In this document: piece after piece, positions 19,249 to 28,229 of the stretch | How positions within the stretch are numbered: the first letter of the stretch is position 1 | Layout: the number at the start of each line of letters is the position of its first letter | Origin: Erwinia psidii | Lineage (GTDB): Bacteria; Pseudomonadota; Gammaproteobacteria; Enterobacterales; Enterobacteriaceae | Reading direction: 5' to 3' | Assembly (NCBI RefSeq): GCF_003846135.1 | Contig: NZ_RHHM01000017.1 | Location: 36,043 to 100,042, forward strand | Length of the DNA stretch: 64,000 nt | Translations under genes and position numbers: made by a program | The notes under the pieces: model-generated | Seen by the model: the letters and a program-made list of their open reading frames with translations, nothing else | What the model was told of the DNA's origin: nothing | The model's database searches: none

Positions 19249-20044
19249 GCGAAATTCCAAACTGCTTACGAAACAGGCGGGAAAAATAACTGGCTTCACT
19301 CAGCCCGACATATTTTCCCGCTTCCGATACCGTCATATTGCTGTACTGGAGGTGATACTTTGCCTGCAGCAGTCTCATGGTGGTCAGGTATTTTTGCGGC
19401 GATACGCCGGTATAGTCAGTAAAGCCTCTTTGCAACGTCCGGCGTGAAATCGAAAAATCACGGCACAGGCGATCAAGATCCAGCGGTTCGGCCAGATGAG
19501 TGTTCAGCCAGATAATAATCTGGCTAATGCGATCGTCGCTGGAAGAGAAGTCCTGGGTTTTATAACGCCACTGATTAAGCACGTGTAATGCCTCCAGGAA
19601 AATCATCTCCTTGTGGCTTTCGCAAAGCAGTTTATTTTCATATTGCATTGCCGAATGCGACAGCAATTTGTTTATAATTTTTTGCATAATGTGCGTGTTA
19701 ATTTGCCACACGTTGCTTTCTTCAGGACGAATAAGCAGATGCTCAATATTTTTCAGGATGTTAAATTTGTCCGGTGCGAGATAAAGCAGATTGACCTGCT
19801 TTAAATTTTTCATTTCTTCAAACAGGTGATAGTCATGGCGATTGAGATAACATAACGTTCCGGCGGTTAATAAATAAGGCTTTTCATTAATGATATGAAT
19901 GCCGCTGCCTTTTTCGACAAGAAATAATTCACAATATTCGTGCCGGTGTTCCACACAGAGGCTTTTTTCCGGCTGCCAGAAATGAAAAACGACTTTTTCA
20001 TCAGGATGGCGAAAGTGCGTCTCGCGTGGAAGTGTAATGGTCAT
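19232..20044 (-). CDS. AraC/XylS-family regulator with cupin sensor domain
   Basis: A 270-residue regulator of the RhaS/RhaR/ChbR kind. The N-terminal cupin (residues about 10-100: HRHEYCELFLVEKGSG, then LCYLNRHDYHLF) should bind a sugar ligand. The C-terminal 100 residues hold two helix-turn-helix motifs (LDRLCRDFSISRRTLQRGF and VSEAGKYVGLSEASYFSRLF followed by the FRKQFG signature). It is divergent from the KdgF-like cupin and convergent with the permease-BNR operon, so it is the likely local activator of the cassette. The intergenic side towards kdgF carries a palindrome that could be its operator or a promoter element. Confidence 0.85.
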   Translation of the reverse strand: MTITLPRETHFRHPDEKVVFHFWQPEKSLCVEHRHEYCELFLVEKGSGIHIINEKPYLLTAGTLCYLNRHDYHLFEEMKNLKQVNLLYLAPDKFNILKNIEHLLIRPEESNVWQINTHIMQKIINKLLSHSAMQYENKLLCESHKEMIFLEALHVLNQWRYKTQDFSSSDDRISQIIIWLNTHLAEPLDLDRLCRDFSISRRTLQRGFTDYTGVSPQKYLTTMRLLQAKYHLQYSNMTVSEAGKYVGLSEASYFSRLFRKQFGISPGQCL

Positions 20045-20082
20045 TGCTGAATATCCTTATCACGGGCACTCCCAAAAAATAA

Positions 20083-20101
20083 ACTGTTATAATTAAACAG
20101 T
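20083..20101. promoter_or_regulatory. Palindrome between the AraC-type gene and the KdgF-like gene
   Basis: ACTGTT-N7-AACAGT spans a TATAAT-like core at 20087-20092, 39 nt before the regulator's start codon. It may be an operator overlapping a promoter. The remaining 200 bases before the cupin gene show nothing else I can name. Confidence 0.35.
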
Positions 20102-20307
20102 TGGTCACGCTTGTAATTGCCACACATCACAAAAACGGAAAAACAGGCCCCGGGTTATAACACTCGCGTCAGCCAGACTGTTTTGCTGGCATGTTTGTAC
20201 CAACACGTTTGATTCCCGTCACAATTCATTTTCCACCCGCTGGTAACTTACCGCCAGGTGGGCAGAATAGTGATTTGATTTACTGGTTCATTATTAAGGG
20301 AAGCGCC

Positions 20308-20628
20308 ATGTTTTTTTTCTACAAAAATTCAAACCAGCAAAGAGCAGGTGAAGGCGTAACGCGCCGCGTGCTGGCTCACGCGGGTGGCATGATGTGCGTG
20401 GAGGTTCGGTTTGCGCAGGGGGCGATTGGTCCGATGCACACTCATCCTCATGAACAGCTTACCTATGTGCGGTCCGGCGTTTTCCTTTTTACCATCGGCA
20501 GCGAGCAGCATGAGGTAAGAGCGGGCGATACCTTATATAAAAAACCCAATATTCTGCACGGTTGCGTCTGTCTGGAAAGCGGGGTGCTGGTCGATATGTT
20601 TACCCCGCAGCGTGAGGATTTTTTGTAA
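20308..20628 (+). CDS. kdgF: KdgF-like cupin, unsaturated-uronate ketonisation
   Basis: A 106-residue single cupin closely resembling KdgF, which speeds conversion of 4,5-unsaturated uronates (from pectin or alginate lyases) to the linear keto form that enters the 2-keto-3-deoxygluconate route. Metal-ligand pattern: H44, H46 and Q50 in MHTHPHEQ, and H84 in NILHGC; the C-terminus VDMFTPQREDFL is the family ending. I chose ATG 20308 over the longer frame from 20191 because AAGGGAA lies just upstream and the resulting N-terminus (MFFFYKNSN) matches KdgF; the upstream extension looks non-coding. It lies with a sugar-acid permease and BNR_4 protein, supporting a complete uronate cassette. Confidence 0.82.
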   Translation: MFFFYKNSNQQRAGEGVTRRVLAHAGGMMCVEVRFAQGAIGPMHTHPHEQLTYVRSGVFLFTIGSEQHEVRAGDTLYKKPNILHGCVCLESGVLVDMFTPQREDFL

Positions 20629-20802
20629 GGGGCTGGTGTAAAACATCGGGGGAAAAGACCGCCCTGCCGTTTCACAGCAAGGCCGTGACATCATCCACAT
20701 CCGCCGCCTGAGATGCGCTTTCCTGCACGTTTGCCATTTCCTGTTGCTTTTAACACTTCACCTGCGATGATAGGTAACCAACAGGCATTAATAACGAGCA
20801 GA

Positions 20803-20994
20803 ATGAGCATGGACAAAATGACTTGCCGGATGGCGCTGGTGCTGGCTGTGACCAGCCTGGCGGGATGTGGATTGAAAGGGCCATTGTATTTCCCCCCCCC
20901 GGAACAACCTCAGAAACAGACGTCGACTGGCAGTAAACCAGCGCAGCAGCCAGAGGCCACCGCCACAGGCTCGGACCAACAAGCGGCTCATTAA
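20803..20994 (+). CDS. lptM: LptM (YifL), small outer-membrane lipoprotein
   Basis: A 63-residue lipoprotein with lipobox LAGC (cysteine near residue 22) followed by [14 protein letters not shown], the signature of LptM/YifL, which assists assembly of the LptD-LptE lipopolysaccharide translocon. The tail is rich in Gln, Thr and Ala, as in the family. Start is either ATG 20803 or 20809; longer upstream codons would add an unlikely N-terminus before the signal peptide. It sits just before dapF, as in E. coli, but its usual neighbour cyaY is missing. Confidence 0.88.
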   Translation: MSMDKMTCRMALVLAVTSLAGCGLKGPLYFPPPEQPQKQTSTGSKPAQQPEATATGSDQQAAH

Positions 20995-21020
20995 CGATGA
21001 AGCAACCACCGGAGCCAAAA

Positions 21021-21845
21021 ATGCAGTTCTCCAAAATGCACGGTCTTGGCAATGACTTTATGGTGGTCGATGCCGTGACGCAAAATGTTTATTTCTCACC
21101 AGAGTTGATCCGCCGTCTGGCGGATCGGCATCTGGGGATCGGTTTCGATCAGCTACTGATTGTCGAACCACCCTATGATCCTGATCTTGATTTTCATTAC
21201 CGTATCTTCAACGCTGACGGCAGTGAAGTCGCACAGTGTGGCAATGGCGCACGCTGTTTTGCTCGCTTTGTCCGCCTGAAAGGGCTGACCAACAAAAGTG
21301 ATATTCACGTCAGTACTCAGACCGGCCGCATGGTGCTCAGTGTGACCCAGGATGAACTGGTGTGCGTTAACATGGGTGAACCTAATTTTGAACCACAGCA
21401 GGTTCCGTTCCGTGCCAACAAAGCGGAAAATCTCTATCTGATGCGGGCAGCTGAACAGACGGTGATGTGCGGTGTGGTGTCAATGGGTAATCCACACTGT
21501 GTGCTGCAGGTGGACAGTGTTAACACTGCCCAGGTTGAAATCCTTGGTCCGGTGCTGGAAAGCCATGAACGTTTTCCTGAGCGGGTCAACGTCGGTTTTA
21601 TGGAAATTGTCAGCCGCGAGTATATCCGCCTTCGCGTCTATGAGCGCGGTGCCGGTGAAACGCAGGCCTGTGGCAGCGGGGCCTGTGCCGCCGTTGCGGT
21701 GGGGATCCAACAGGCCCTGCTGACGGAAAAAGTCCGTGTCGATCTGCCCGGCGGCACGCTGAACATATCCTGGAAGGGGCCCGGCCAGCCGCTGTACATG
21801 ACCGGTCCTGCCACTCACGTTTATGACGGATTTATTCATCTATGA
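21021..21845 (+). CDS. dapF: Diaminopimelate epimerase
   Basis: Interconverts LL- and meso-diaminopimelate for lysine and peptidoglycan synthesis, without a cofactor, using two cysteines as acid and base. 274 aa from the ATG at 21021 ([19 protein letters not shown]), the same length as E. coli; an earlier in-frame ATG at 20997 would add eight residues and has no better ribosome site. Catalytic cysteines are in CGNGARC (about residue 73) and ACGSGAC (about 217). It overlaps the next gene by 4 bp. Confidence 0.97.
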   Translation: MQFSKMHGLGNDFMVVDAVTQNVYFSPELIRRLADRHLGIGFDQLLIVEPPYDPDLDFHYRIFNADGSEVAQCGNGARCFARFVRLKGLTNKSDIHVSTQTGRMVLSVTQDELVCVNMGEPNFEPQQVPFRANKAENLYLMRAAEQTVMCGVVSMGNPHCVLQVDSVNTAQVEILGPVLESHERFPERVNVGFMEIVSREYIRLRVYERGAGETQACGSGACAAVAVGIQQALLTEKVRVDLPGGTLNISWKGPGQPLYMTGPATHVYDGFIHL

Positions 21846-22546
21846 AAAATCTCGGGGAACAACAGGCGCTTCACAATCTGCTGGACGACGGTGTTGTCAG
21901 CGATTACCTGCTGCAAAATCCGAACTTCTTTATTCGTAATGCCCGTCAGGTTGAACAAATGCAGGTTCCGCACCCGATTCGCGGGACAGTGTCTCTGGTT
22001 GAATGGCAGTTGGGCCGCCAGCGACATCATATTGCACAACTGGAAGAAGAGATCACCCTGCTGATGGAGCAGGCCTGTGCCAATCAGCAGCTGTTTGAGC
22101 GCCTGTTGTCATTACAGGCCCGGTTGGCATCATCTTCCAGCCTGCATGAGATGCTCAATCGCCTGCACCGCTGGGCGCGGGAACTGGGCCTGGCAGGTGC
22201 CAACCTGCGGTTGTTCAGCGACAAATGGCGCATTGGTGCGCCCTCTGATTTCACCCAGCTGGCGCTGTCACGTCCGGCATTTGAGCCGGTTCGTGTTCAG
22301 CGTCTGGGAAAAGAACGCCACTATCTGGGCAGTCTGAATGGTCCCGAACTGCTGCTGCTGTTACCCCAGGCCAAAGCGATTGGTTCCGTTGCCCTTTCGC
22401 TGATGGGCGAGCAGGGGGATCTGGGTGTACTGATCTTCAGCAGCCGCGATAATCAGCACTACCAGTCCGGGATGGGCACGGTGCTGTTGCAGCACCTGTC
22501 ACAGATGCTGCCGGAACTCCTGCTGCGCTGGATTGAACGGGCATGA
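21842..22546 (+). CDS. yigA: DUF484 family protein (YigA)
   Basis: A 234-residue cytoplasmic protein of the DUF484 family, function unknown; the fold is GAF-like in the C-terminal two thirds, with an N-terminal helical part ([15 protein letters not shown]) and a coiled-coil stretch about 55-85. It overlaps dapF by ATGA and xerC by 4 bp, the conserved dapF-yigA-xerC-yigB coupling seen across Enterobacterales. Confidence 0.93.
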   Translation: MKNLGEQQALHNLLDDGVVSDYLLQNPNFFIRNARQVEQMQVPHPIRGTVSLVEWQLGRQRHHIAQLEEEITLLMEQACANQQLFERLLSLQARLASSSSLHEMLNRLHRWARELGLAGANLRLFSDKWRIGAPSDFTQLALSRPAFEPVRVQRLGKERHYLGSLNGPELLLLLPQAKAIGSVALSLMGEQGDLGVLIFSSRDNQHYQSGMGTVLLQHLSQMLPELLLRWIERA

Positions 22547-23451
22547 GTATCGACTCATCTCTACAGTCAGCCGTTGAGGGATTTTTGCGCTATCTGAAGG
22601 TAGAGCGACAGCTCAGTCCGCTGACGCAGCTCAATTATCGACGTCAGCTTAGCGCTTGTGTCTCTCTGCTAGATGAGATGAAGCTTGCTGACTGGGACAG
22701 CCTCGATGCCGCTCAGGTCCGTTCTCTCGCCGCCCGCAGTCGACGCACCGGATTAAAGCCAGCAAGCCTTGCACTGCGGCTCTCTGCCTTGCGTAGCTTT
22801 CTGGACTGGCTGACTGACCAGGGGGTGCTGAAGGCGAATCCGGCAAGAGGCATCGCCACACCCGCCGCGCCGCGCCATCTGCCAAAGAATATTGATGTGG
22901 ATGAGGTCGATCGCCTGTTGGCGATTGATCCCAACGATCCGCTTGCGGTACGTGACCGGGCGATGTTGGAAATCATGTATGGTGCGGGTTTGCGTCTGTC
23001 TGAACTGGTTGGCATCGATACCGGCCATCTTGATCTGGCTTCCGGCGAGGTGTGGGTGGTCGGTAAAGGCAGTAAAGAGCGTCGCCTGCCGATAGGCCGC
23101 ATGGCGGTGCAGTGGATCGATCACTGGTTGGAAATGCGTGACCTGTTTATGCCGGAGGACAACGCGGTCTTTCTGTCGAAGCAGGGAAAACGTATTTCGG
23201 TGAGAAACGTGCAGAAGCGCTTTGCCGAATGGGGGGTGAAGCAGGGCATTTCCAGCCATATTCATCCCCACAAGTTACGCCACTCCTTTGCTACCCATAT
23301 GCTGGAATCCAGCGGTGATTTGCGCGCCGTGCAGGAGCTGCTGGGCCATGCCAACCTCAGCACCACGCAAATCTACACTCATCTTGATTTCCAACACCTG
23401 GCGTCGGTTTACGATGCTGCTCATCCCCGTGCGAAACGAGGTAAATCCTGA
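22543..23451 (+). CDS. xerC: Tyrosine recombinase XerC
   Basis: With XerD, XerC resolves chromosome dimers at dif. 302 aa (E. coli 298). The SAM-like N-terminal core-binding domain spans about residues 8-95. The catalytic set is complete: arginine in [20 protein letters not shown] lysine, [12 protein letters not shown] (H-x-x-R), [14 protein letters not shown] (His and nucleophile Tyr). Start ATG overlaps the yigA stop. Confidence 0.97.
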   Translation: MSIDSSLQSAVEGFLRYLKVERQLSPLTQLNYRRQLSACVSLLDEMKLADWDSLDAAQVRSLAARSRRTGLKPASLALRLSALRSFLDWLTDQGVLKANPARGIATPAAPRHLPKNIDVDEVDRLLAIDPNDPLAVRDRAMLEIMYGAGLRLSELVGIDTGHLDLASGEVWVVGKGSKERRLPIGRMAVQWIDHWLEMRDLFMPEDNAVFLSKQGKRISVRNVQKRFAEWGVKQGISSHIHPHKLRHSFATHMLESSGDLRAVQELLGHANLSTTQIYTHLDFQHLASVYDAAHPRAKRGKS

Positions 23452-24167
23452 TGCACTTTTACCGACCGCTGCGCCCGATTGCGGCAATGACGTTTGACCT
23501 GGATGACACGCTGTACGATAACCGTCCGGTGATTTTTCGTACCACTGAAGCATCTCACGCCTTTCTCCGGGCATATCATCCGGCGCTAAGTGATTTCAGT
23601 CTGGAACAGTATCAGCAGTTGCGCGACAGCCTGCGTGAGCAGGAGCCGGAGATTTATCACGATGTCACCGAATGGCGGCGTCGTGCTGTCGAACTGGCGA
23701 TGCTCAGGGTGGGTCTCAACAGCCATCAGGCCAGTGAAGGTTCGCAGAAAGTGATGGCGCATTTTGCTTACTGGCGAAGCAAAGTTGAGGTACCTGATGA
23801 AACCCACTGTACCCTCAGTGCTCTGGCAAAACGTATCCCACTGGTGGCGATCACCAATGGTAATGCCGAACCGCATCTGTTCGGTCTGGATAAGTACTTT
23901 CAGTTTATTCTGCGCGCCGGACCGGATGGCCGCGCCAAGCCGTTTCATGATATGTATCATCTGGCTGCTTCCCGGTTGAATCTGCCGCCGGAGCGCATTT
24001 TACACATCGGAGACGACCTTACCACTGATGTGGCTGGTTCCTTACGCGCTGGATTTCAGGCCTGCTGGATCAATCTGCATGAAGGTAATCTGATGAACAT
24101 GGCGGACTGCCGCCTGTTACCCACGCTGGAAATTTCGCGGTTGGCATCGCTGACGGCGCTGGTATAA
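23451..24167 (+). CDS. yigB: HAD phosphatase YigB (riboflavin pathway)
   Basis: A 238-residue HAD-superfamily phosphatase; in E. coli YigB removes phosphate from 5-amino-6-(5-phosphoribitylamino)uracil in riboflavin synthesis, and also from FMN. HAD motifs: FDLDDTLYD (residues 16-24), [19 protein letters not shown] lysine and [11 protein letters not shown]. Its ATG shares a base with the xerC stop (TGATG). Confidence 0.95.
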   Translation: MHFYRPLRPIAAMTFDLDDTLYDNRPVIFRTTEASHAFLRAYHPALSDFSLEQYQQLRDSLREQEPEIYHDVTEWRRRAVELAMLRVGLNSHQASEGSQKVMAHFAYWRSKVEVPDETHCTLSALAKRIPLVAITNGNAEPHLFGLDKYFQFILRAGPDGRAKPFHDMYHLAASRLNLPPERILHIGDDLTTDVAGSLRAGFQACWINLHEGNLMNMADCRLLPTLEISRLASLTALV

Positions 24168-24187
24168 TACGCTGGTTAAATATCCAG
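24141..24187 (+). promoter_or_regulatory. uvrD promoter with LexA box
   Basis: TTGGCA (24141-24146) and a perfect TATAAT (24163-24168) with a 16-bp spacer form a sigma-70 promoter inside the end of yigB. CTGG-N8-CCAG at 24172-24187 matches the LexA core CTG-N10-CAG just at or after the start point, as in E. coli where uvrD is SOS-induced. Confidence 0.8.
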
Positions 24188-24224
24188 TGGAGTGCTGACC
24201 GCTCCCCCTTTACTGACGGTGCTT

Positions 24225-26387
24225 ATGGACGTTTCTGACCTGCTCGACAGCCTGAATGATAAACAGCGCGACGCCGTTGCCGCGCCGCGTAGCAACCTGT
24301 TGGTTCTGGCGGGAGCAGGCAGTGGTAAAACCCGCGTACTGGTGCACCGGATCGCCTGGCTGCTGGCGGTAGAGAACTGTTCCCCCTGGTCCATTATGGC
24401 GGTGACTTTTACCAACAAGGCCGCGGCTGAAATGCGCCACCGCATCGGAGAGCTGGTCGGCACCAGTCAGGGCGGCATGTGGATTGGGACTTTCCACGGG
24501 CTTGCCCATCGTCTGCTGCGGGCGCACCATCTTGATGCCGGTCTGCCGCAGGATTTCCAGATCCTCGACACGGAAGATCAGCTGCGGCTGTTGAAGCGCC
24601 TGATCAAGGCGATGAACCTTGATGACAAGCAGTGGCCTGCCCGCCAGGCGATGTGGTATATCGGCGGCAAGAAAGATGAAGGGCTTCGGCCAAAACATAT
24701 CGACAGCTACGGTAACCCGGTTGAGCAGACCTGGCTGCGGATTTATCAGGCCTATCAGGAGGCCTGCGATCGTGCGGGTCTGGTAGATTTTGCCGAGTTG
24801 CTGCTACGTGCCCACGAGCTGTGGCTGAACAAACCGCATATCCTCAACCATTACCGCGAGCGTTTCAGCAATATTCTGGTGGACGAATTCCAGGATACCA
24901 ACAATATTCAGTACGCATGGATACGTCTGCTGGCGGGTGACACGGGAAAAGTGATTATCGTTGGTGATGATGACCAGTCAATCTATGGCTGGCGTGGGGC
25001 GCAGGTGGAAAATATCCAGCGCTTTCTTAACGATTTCAGCGGGGCGCAAACCATCCGTCTGGAGCAGAACTACCGCTCCACCAATAATATCCTCAAGGCC
25101 GCTAACGCGCTGATCGCCAACAATAACGGGCGACTGGGTAAAGCGCTGTGGACCGATGGCAGCGACGGAGAGCCCATTGCCATTTATTGCGCGTTTAACG
25201 AGCTTGATGAAGCGCGCTTTGTGGTCAACCGTATCAGGGTGTGGATGGAAAACGGCGGTGCGCTGAATGACTGTGCCATCCTTTATCGCAGTAACGCCCA
25301 GTCGCGTGTGCTGGAAGAGGCACTGTTGCAAACCAGTATGCCTTACCGTATCTACGGCGGGATGCGCTTCTTTGAACGTCAGGAAATCAAAGACGCACTG
25401 GCCTATCTGCGGCTGATTGCCAATCGCAATGATGATGCGGCTTTTGAGCGTGTGGTCAATACCCCCACACGGGGTATCGGTGACCGCACGCTTGATGTTG
25501 TGCGGCAGACTTCCCGTGAGCGTCAGCTGACGCTGTGGCAAACCACCCGCGCTTTACTACAGGAAAAAGCGCTGGCTGGTCGGGCGGCCTCCGCGCTGCA
25601 ACGCTTCACCGAGCTGGTGGATTCCCTTGCCCATGAAACCAGTGAACTGCCGTTGCATGTTCAGACCGACCGCGTTATCAAGGATTCCGGTCTGTGGCTG
25701 ATGTACGAGCAGGAAAAAGGCGAGAAAGGCCAGGCGCGCATCGAAAACCTTGAGGAGCTGGTCAACGCCACCCGGCAATATAGCTATCAGGATGAAGATG
25801 AAGATTTAATGCCGTTGCAGGCTTTTCTGTCCCATGCCGCGCTGGAGGCGGGGGAAGGCCAGGCCGATAAGTGGCAGGATGCGGTGCAGCTGATGACATT
25901 GCACTCGGCGAAGGGCCTTGAATTTAAGCAGGTGTTTATCGTTGGTATGGAAGAGGGAATGTTCCCAAGCCAGATGTCGCTTGATGAAGGTGGCAGACTG
26001 GAGGAAGAGCGTCGTCTGGCCTATGTCGGCATAACGCGTGCGATGCAAAAGTTAACGCTGACCTATGCAGAAACCCGCCGTCTTTACGGCAAAGAGGTGT
26101 ATCACCGTCCGTCACGCTTTGTGGGGGAACTGCCGGAAGCGTGCGTCGAAGAAGTACGCCTGCGTGCCAGCGTCAGTCGGCCGGTCAGTCATCAGCGTAT
26201 GGGTACGCCTGTGGCGAAGAACGACAGCGGTTTTGTGCTTGGTCAGCGCGTGCGTCATACCAAATTTGGAGAGGGCACCATTGTTAATCTGGAAGGCAGC
26301 GGTGAACACAGCCGCCTGCAGGTGGCTTTTCAGGGGCAGGGCATCAAATGGCTGGTGGCCGCCTACGCGAAGCTGGAATCGGTCTGA
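24225..26387 (+). CDS. uvrD: DNA helicase II
   Basis: SF1A 3'-5' helicase for nucleotide excision and mismatch repair. 720 aa from the ATG at 24225 (MDVSDLLDSLNDKQRDAV), identical in length to E. coli; the GTG at 24192 is earlier but would add an unrelated stretch. Motifs: Walker A AGAGSGKT, TFTNKAAAEM (Ia), VDEFQDTN (II), GDDDQSIYGWRGA (III), QNYRSTNNIL (IV), LMTLHSAKGLEF (V), and EEERRLAYVGITRA (VI). The C-terminus has the VGxxVRHTKFGEGTI Tudor-like segment that contacts RNA polymerase. Confidence 0.98.
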   Translation: MDVSDLLDSLNDKQRDAVAAPRSNLLVLAGAGSGKTRVLVHRIAWLLAVENCSPWSIMAVTFTNKAAAEMRHRIGELVGTSQGGMWIGTFHGLAHRLLRAHHLDAGLPQDFQILDTEDQLRLLKRLIKAMNLDDKQWPARQAMWYIGGKKDEGLRPKHIDSYGNPVEQTWLRIYQAYQEACDRAGLVDFAELLLRAHELWLNKPHILNHYRERFSNILVDEFQDTNNIQYAWIRLLAGDTGKVIIVGDDDQSIYGWRGAQVENIQRFLNDFSGAQTIRLEQNYRSTNNILKAANALIANNNGRLGKALWTDGSDGEPIAIYCAFNELDEARFVVNRIRVWMENGGALNDCAILYRSNAQSRVLEEALLQTSMPYRIYGGMRFFERQEIKDALAYLRLIANRNDDAAFERVVNTPTRGIGDRTLDVVRQTSRERQLTLWQTTRALLQEKALAGRAASALQRFTELVDSLAHETSELPLHVQTDRVIKDSGLWLMYEQEKGEKGQARIENLEELVNATRQYSYQDEDEDLMPLQAFLSHAALEAGEGQADKWQDAVQLMTLHSAKGLEFKQVFIVGMEEGMFPSQMSLDEGGRLEEERRLAYVGITRAMQKLTLTYAETRRLYGKEVYHRPSRFVGELPEACVEEVRLRASVSRPVSHQRMGTPVAKNDSGFVLGQRVRHTKFGEGTIVNLEGSGEHSRLQVAFQGQGIKWLVAAYAKLESV

Positions 26388-26438
26388 TCCTGCCAGATGA
26401 CCGGGTAGCAAAGCGTTTTGCCGCCCGGCGACAGCCAA

Positions 26439-26912
26439 TCAGCGTGAGAATCGGTCGCCCGGTTGTGCACCAGCGTACCAGGCCATCACCTCCGTCGTTC
26501 CCTCGCCCCCTTCCGCTGGTGCCCAGTGCATACAGTCATCTTCGGTCAGTGCCTGATAAGGGCCGTGTTTCACCTCAAAAATCACCCCGCCTTCATCCAG
26601 TGACAGCACCGCGTGCCACGTAAATGCCGGCATTTCCTGTAACAAAATATCTTCGCCCAGCACGGTGCGATCGGTAACCTCGCCCGCGTCGTTGAACTGC
26701 AACACCACAAAGCGCCCCTTCAGTGGCGTCAGCAACTCCCAGGTCTGGGGATGGCGGTGGGGACGGATGTAAGTGCCTGGCTCCATTGCGATAGCCAGGC
26801 GTTGTACCGGATCGCTGAGTTCTTCATGCAGGGTACGATGTGAACGCAAACGGGCCACGCTGGCCGCCTGCTGACTCATGCTGCTTAAGTCGGAACGGGA
26901 AATCTGTTTCAT
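26439..26912 (-). CDS. WbuC-family cupin metalloprotein
   Basis: A 157-residue cupin of the WbuC kind. Cupin motif 1 GTYIRPHRHPQTWELLTPLKG (given here in part: PHRHPQTWE) supplies metal-binding histidines and glutamate, and motif 2 FTWHAVLSLDEGGVIFEVK the later histidine. I placed the start at 26912 (MKQISRSDLSS) because AAGGA lies 9 nt upstream; the longer frame has no ribosome site. WbuC proteins are often found in O-antigen clusters, but this copy stands alone between uvrD and corA. Its function is unknown. E. coli K-12 has no such gene at this point. Confidence 0.82.
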   Translation of the reverse strand: MKQISRSDLSSMSQQAASVARLRSHRTLHEELSDPVQRLAIAMEPGTYIRPHRHPQTWELLTPLKGRFVVLQFNDAGEVTDRTVLGEDILLQEMPAFTWHAVLSLDEGGVIFEVKHGPYQALTEDDCMHWAPAEGGEGTTEVMAWYAGAQPGDRFSR

Positions 26913-27001
26913 TCTGGTCCTTATTAACCGGGGGTTGTTATTGACGCCATTTTCGGCACAGCGTAACATGCGCGCACCATTACCCTAAGAGGACATTTGC
27001 C

Positions 27002-27058
27002 TTGGACACACCCAGTAGATACTGGCTCAAAGACCTGGACAACAGGTATAACTCCTAA
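27002..27058 (+). CDS. corL: corL-like leader peptide upstream of corA
   Basis: An 18-codon frame starting at TTG (MDTPSRYWLKDLDNRYNS) with AAGAGGA about 9 nt upstream, ending exactly where a hairpin begins. In Salmonella the corA leader holds corL, whose translation controls Rho-dependent termination before corA in response to magnesium. Position, size and adjacent hairpin fit that role; identity as a true CorL homologue is inferred. Confidence 0.55.
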   Translation: MDTPSRYWLKDLDNRYNS

Positions 27059-27084
27059 GGCTATCCTCTTCTGCTGATAGCCTT
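27057..27084 (+). promoter_or_regulatory. Leader hairpin before corA
   Basis: A 9-bp perfect stem AAGGCTATC/GATAGCCTT with a 10-nt loop overlaps the stop of the leader peptide. It is a candidate switch element that would open or close depending on where ribosomes stall. Confidence 0.5.
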
Positions 27085-27187
27085 CGTGGTTGTTGGCGAC
27101 CCCATTTTTGTCGCTCTGAGTCAGATCGACCGAATCCCCTTGTGTTCAGGCGTTAGTCCCATGTTACTGCGATTTGGGAGTAGAGCC

Positions 27188-28141
27188 ATGCTGAGTGCAT
27201 TTAAACTTGATCACGGCCGTCTGGCCCGTCTGGAGCTGGAAGAACCCACCGATGAACTGTCCAGTTCGGTCTGGGTTGATCTGATCGAGCCAGTTGACAC
27301 CGAGCGCGAGCGCGTCCAGAACGAGCTGGGCCAAAGCCTGGCGACCCGCCCTGAACTGGAAGATATCGAGGCCTCTGCCCGTTTTTTCGAGGATGAAGAT
27401 GGGCTGCATATCCACTCATTTTTCTTTTATGAAGATGCGGATGACCACGCCGGAAACTCAACGGTGGCCTTTACCATCCGTGAGGGACGCCTCTATACCC
27501 TGCGTGAACGTGAACTGCCTGCTTTTCGCCTTTACCGTATGCGTGCGCGCAATCAGACCTTGATCGATGGTAACGCATGGGAACTGTTGCTGGATCTGTT
27601 TGAAACCAAAATAGAACAGTTGGCCGACGAGATAGAAAATATCTACAGCGATCTGGAAAAACTCAGTCGGGTCATCATGGAAGGGCAGCAGGGCGATGAA
27701 TTTGACGCCGCCTTATCAACGCTGGCAGAGCTGGAAGATATCGGCTGGAAAGTGCGCCTGTGTCTGATGGATACGCAGCGGGCACTGAATTTCCTGGTGC
27801 GCAAGGCGCGACTGCCGGCAAATCAGTTGGAACAGGCGCGGGAAATCCTGCGCGATATTGAATCGCTCTTACCGCATAACGAATCGCTGTTCCAGAAGGT
27901 TAACTTCCTGATGCAGGCGGCAATGGGCTTTATTAACATTGAGCAGAACCGCATTATCAAAATCTTCTCAGTGGTGTCTGTGGTATTCCTGCCACCCACG
28001 CTGGTGGCCTCCAGCTACGGGATGAACTTTGAGTTTATGCCGGAGCTGAAATGGAGCTTTGGCTATCCCGGTGCGATTTGCCTGATGATCCTCGCAGGAC
28101 TTGCGCCTTACGCGTACTTTAAGCGCCGGAACTGGCTGTAA
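27188..28141 (+). CDS. corA: Magnesium/cobalt/nickel channel CorA
   Basis: Pentameric inner-membrane Mg2+ channel. 317 aa from the ATG at 27188 ([16 protein letters not shown]), one residue longer than E. coli. The large cytoplasmic funnel ends in two C-terminal helices, with the universal [11 protein letters not shown] loop (YGMN selectivity motif, about residues 277-287) and the C-terminal YFKRRNWL. Upstream leader features suggest magnesium-dependent attenuation. Confidence 0.97.
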   Translation: MLSAFKLDHGRLARLELEEPTDELSSSVWVDLIEPVDTERERVQNELGQSLATRPELEDIEASARFFEDEDGLHIHSFFFYEDADDHAGNSTVAFTIREGRLYTLRERELPAFRLYRMRARNQTLIDGNAWELLLDLFETKIEQLADEIENIYSDLEKLSRVIMEGQQGDEFDAALSTLAELEDIGWKVRLCLMDTQRALNFLVRKARLPANQLEQAREILRDIESLLPHNESLFQKVNFLMQAAMGFINIEQNRIIKIFSVVSVVFLPPTLVASSYGMNFEFMPELKWSFGYPGAICLMILAGLAPYAYFKRRNWL

Positions 28142-28186
28142 ACGCATCGAAAGCGCACTGGCAAGCGCGGTCGCCGGATTGAAAAT

Positions 28187-28215
28187 AACCTGCTCTCAAT
28201 AACGCTGAGCAGGTT
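28187..28215. terminator. Bidirectional terminator between corA and rarD
   Basis: A 9-bp stem AACCTGCTC/GAGCAGGTT with an 11-nt loop lies midway between the two convergent genes. Confidence 0.65.
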
Positions 28216-28229
28216 TAGTCTGTCCGCTT

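Noticed and set aside
20191..20307. A longer N-terminus for the KdgF-like cupin.
   Set aside because: The extra 39 residues do not resemble the family and the internal ATG at 20308 has the better ribosome site.
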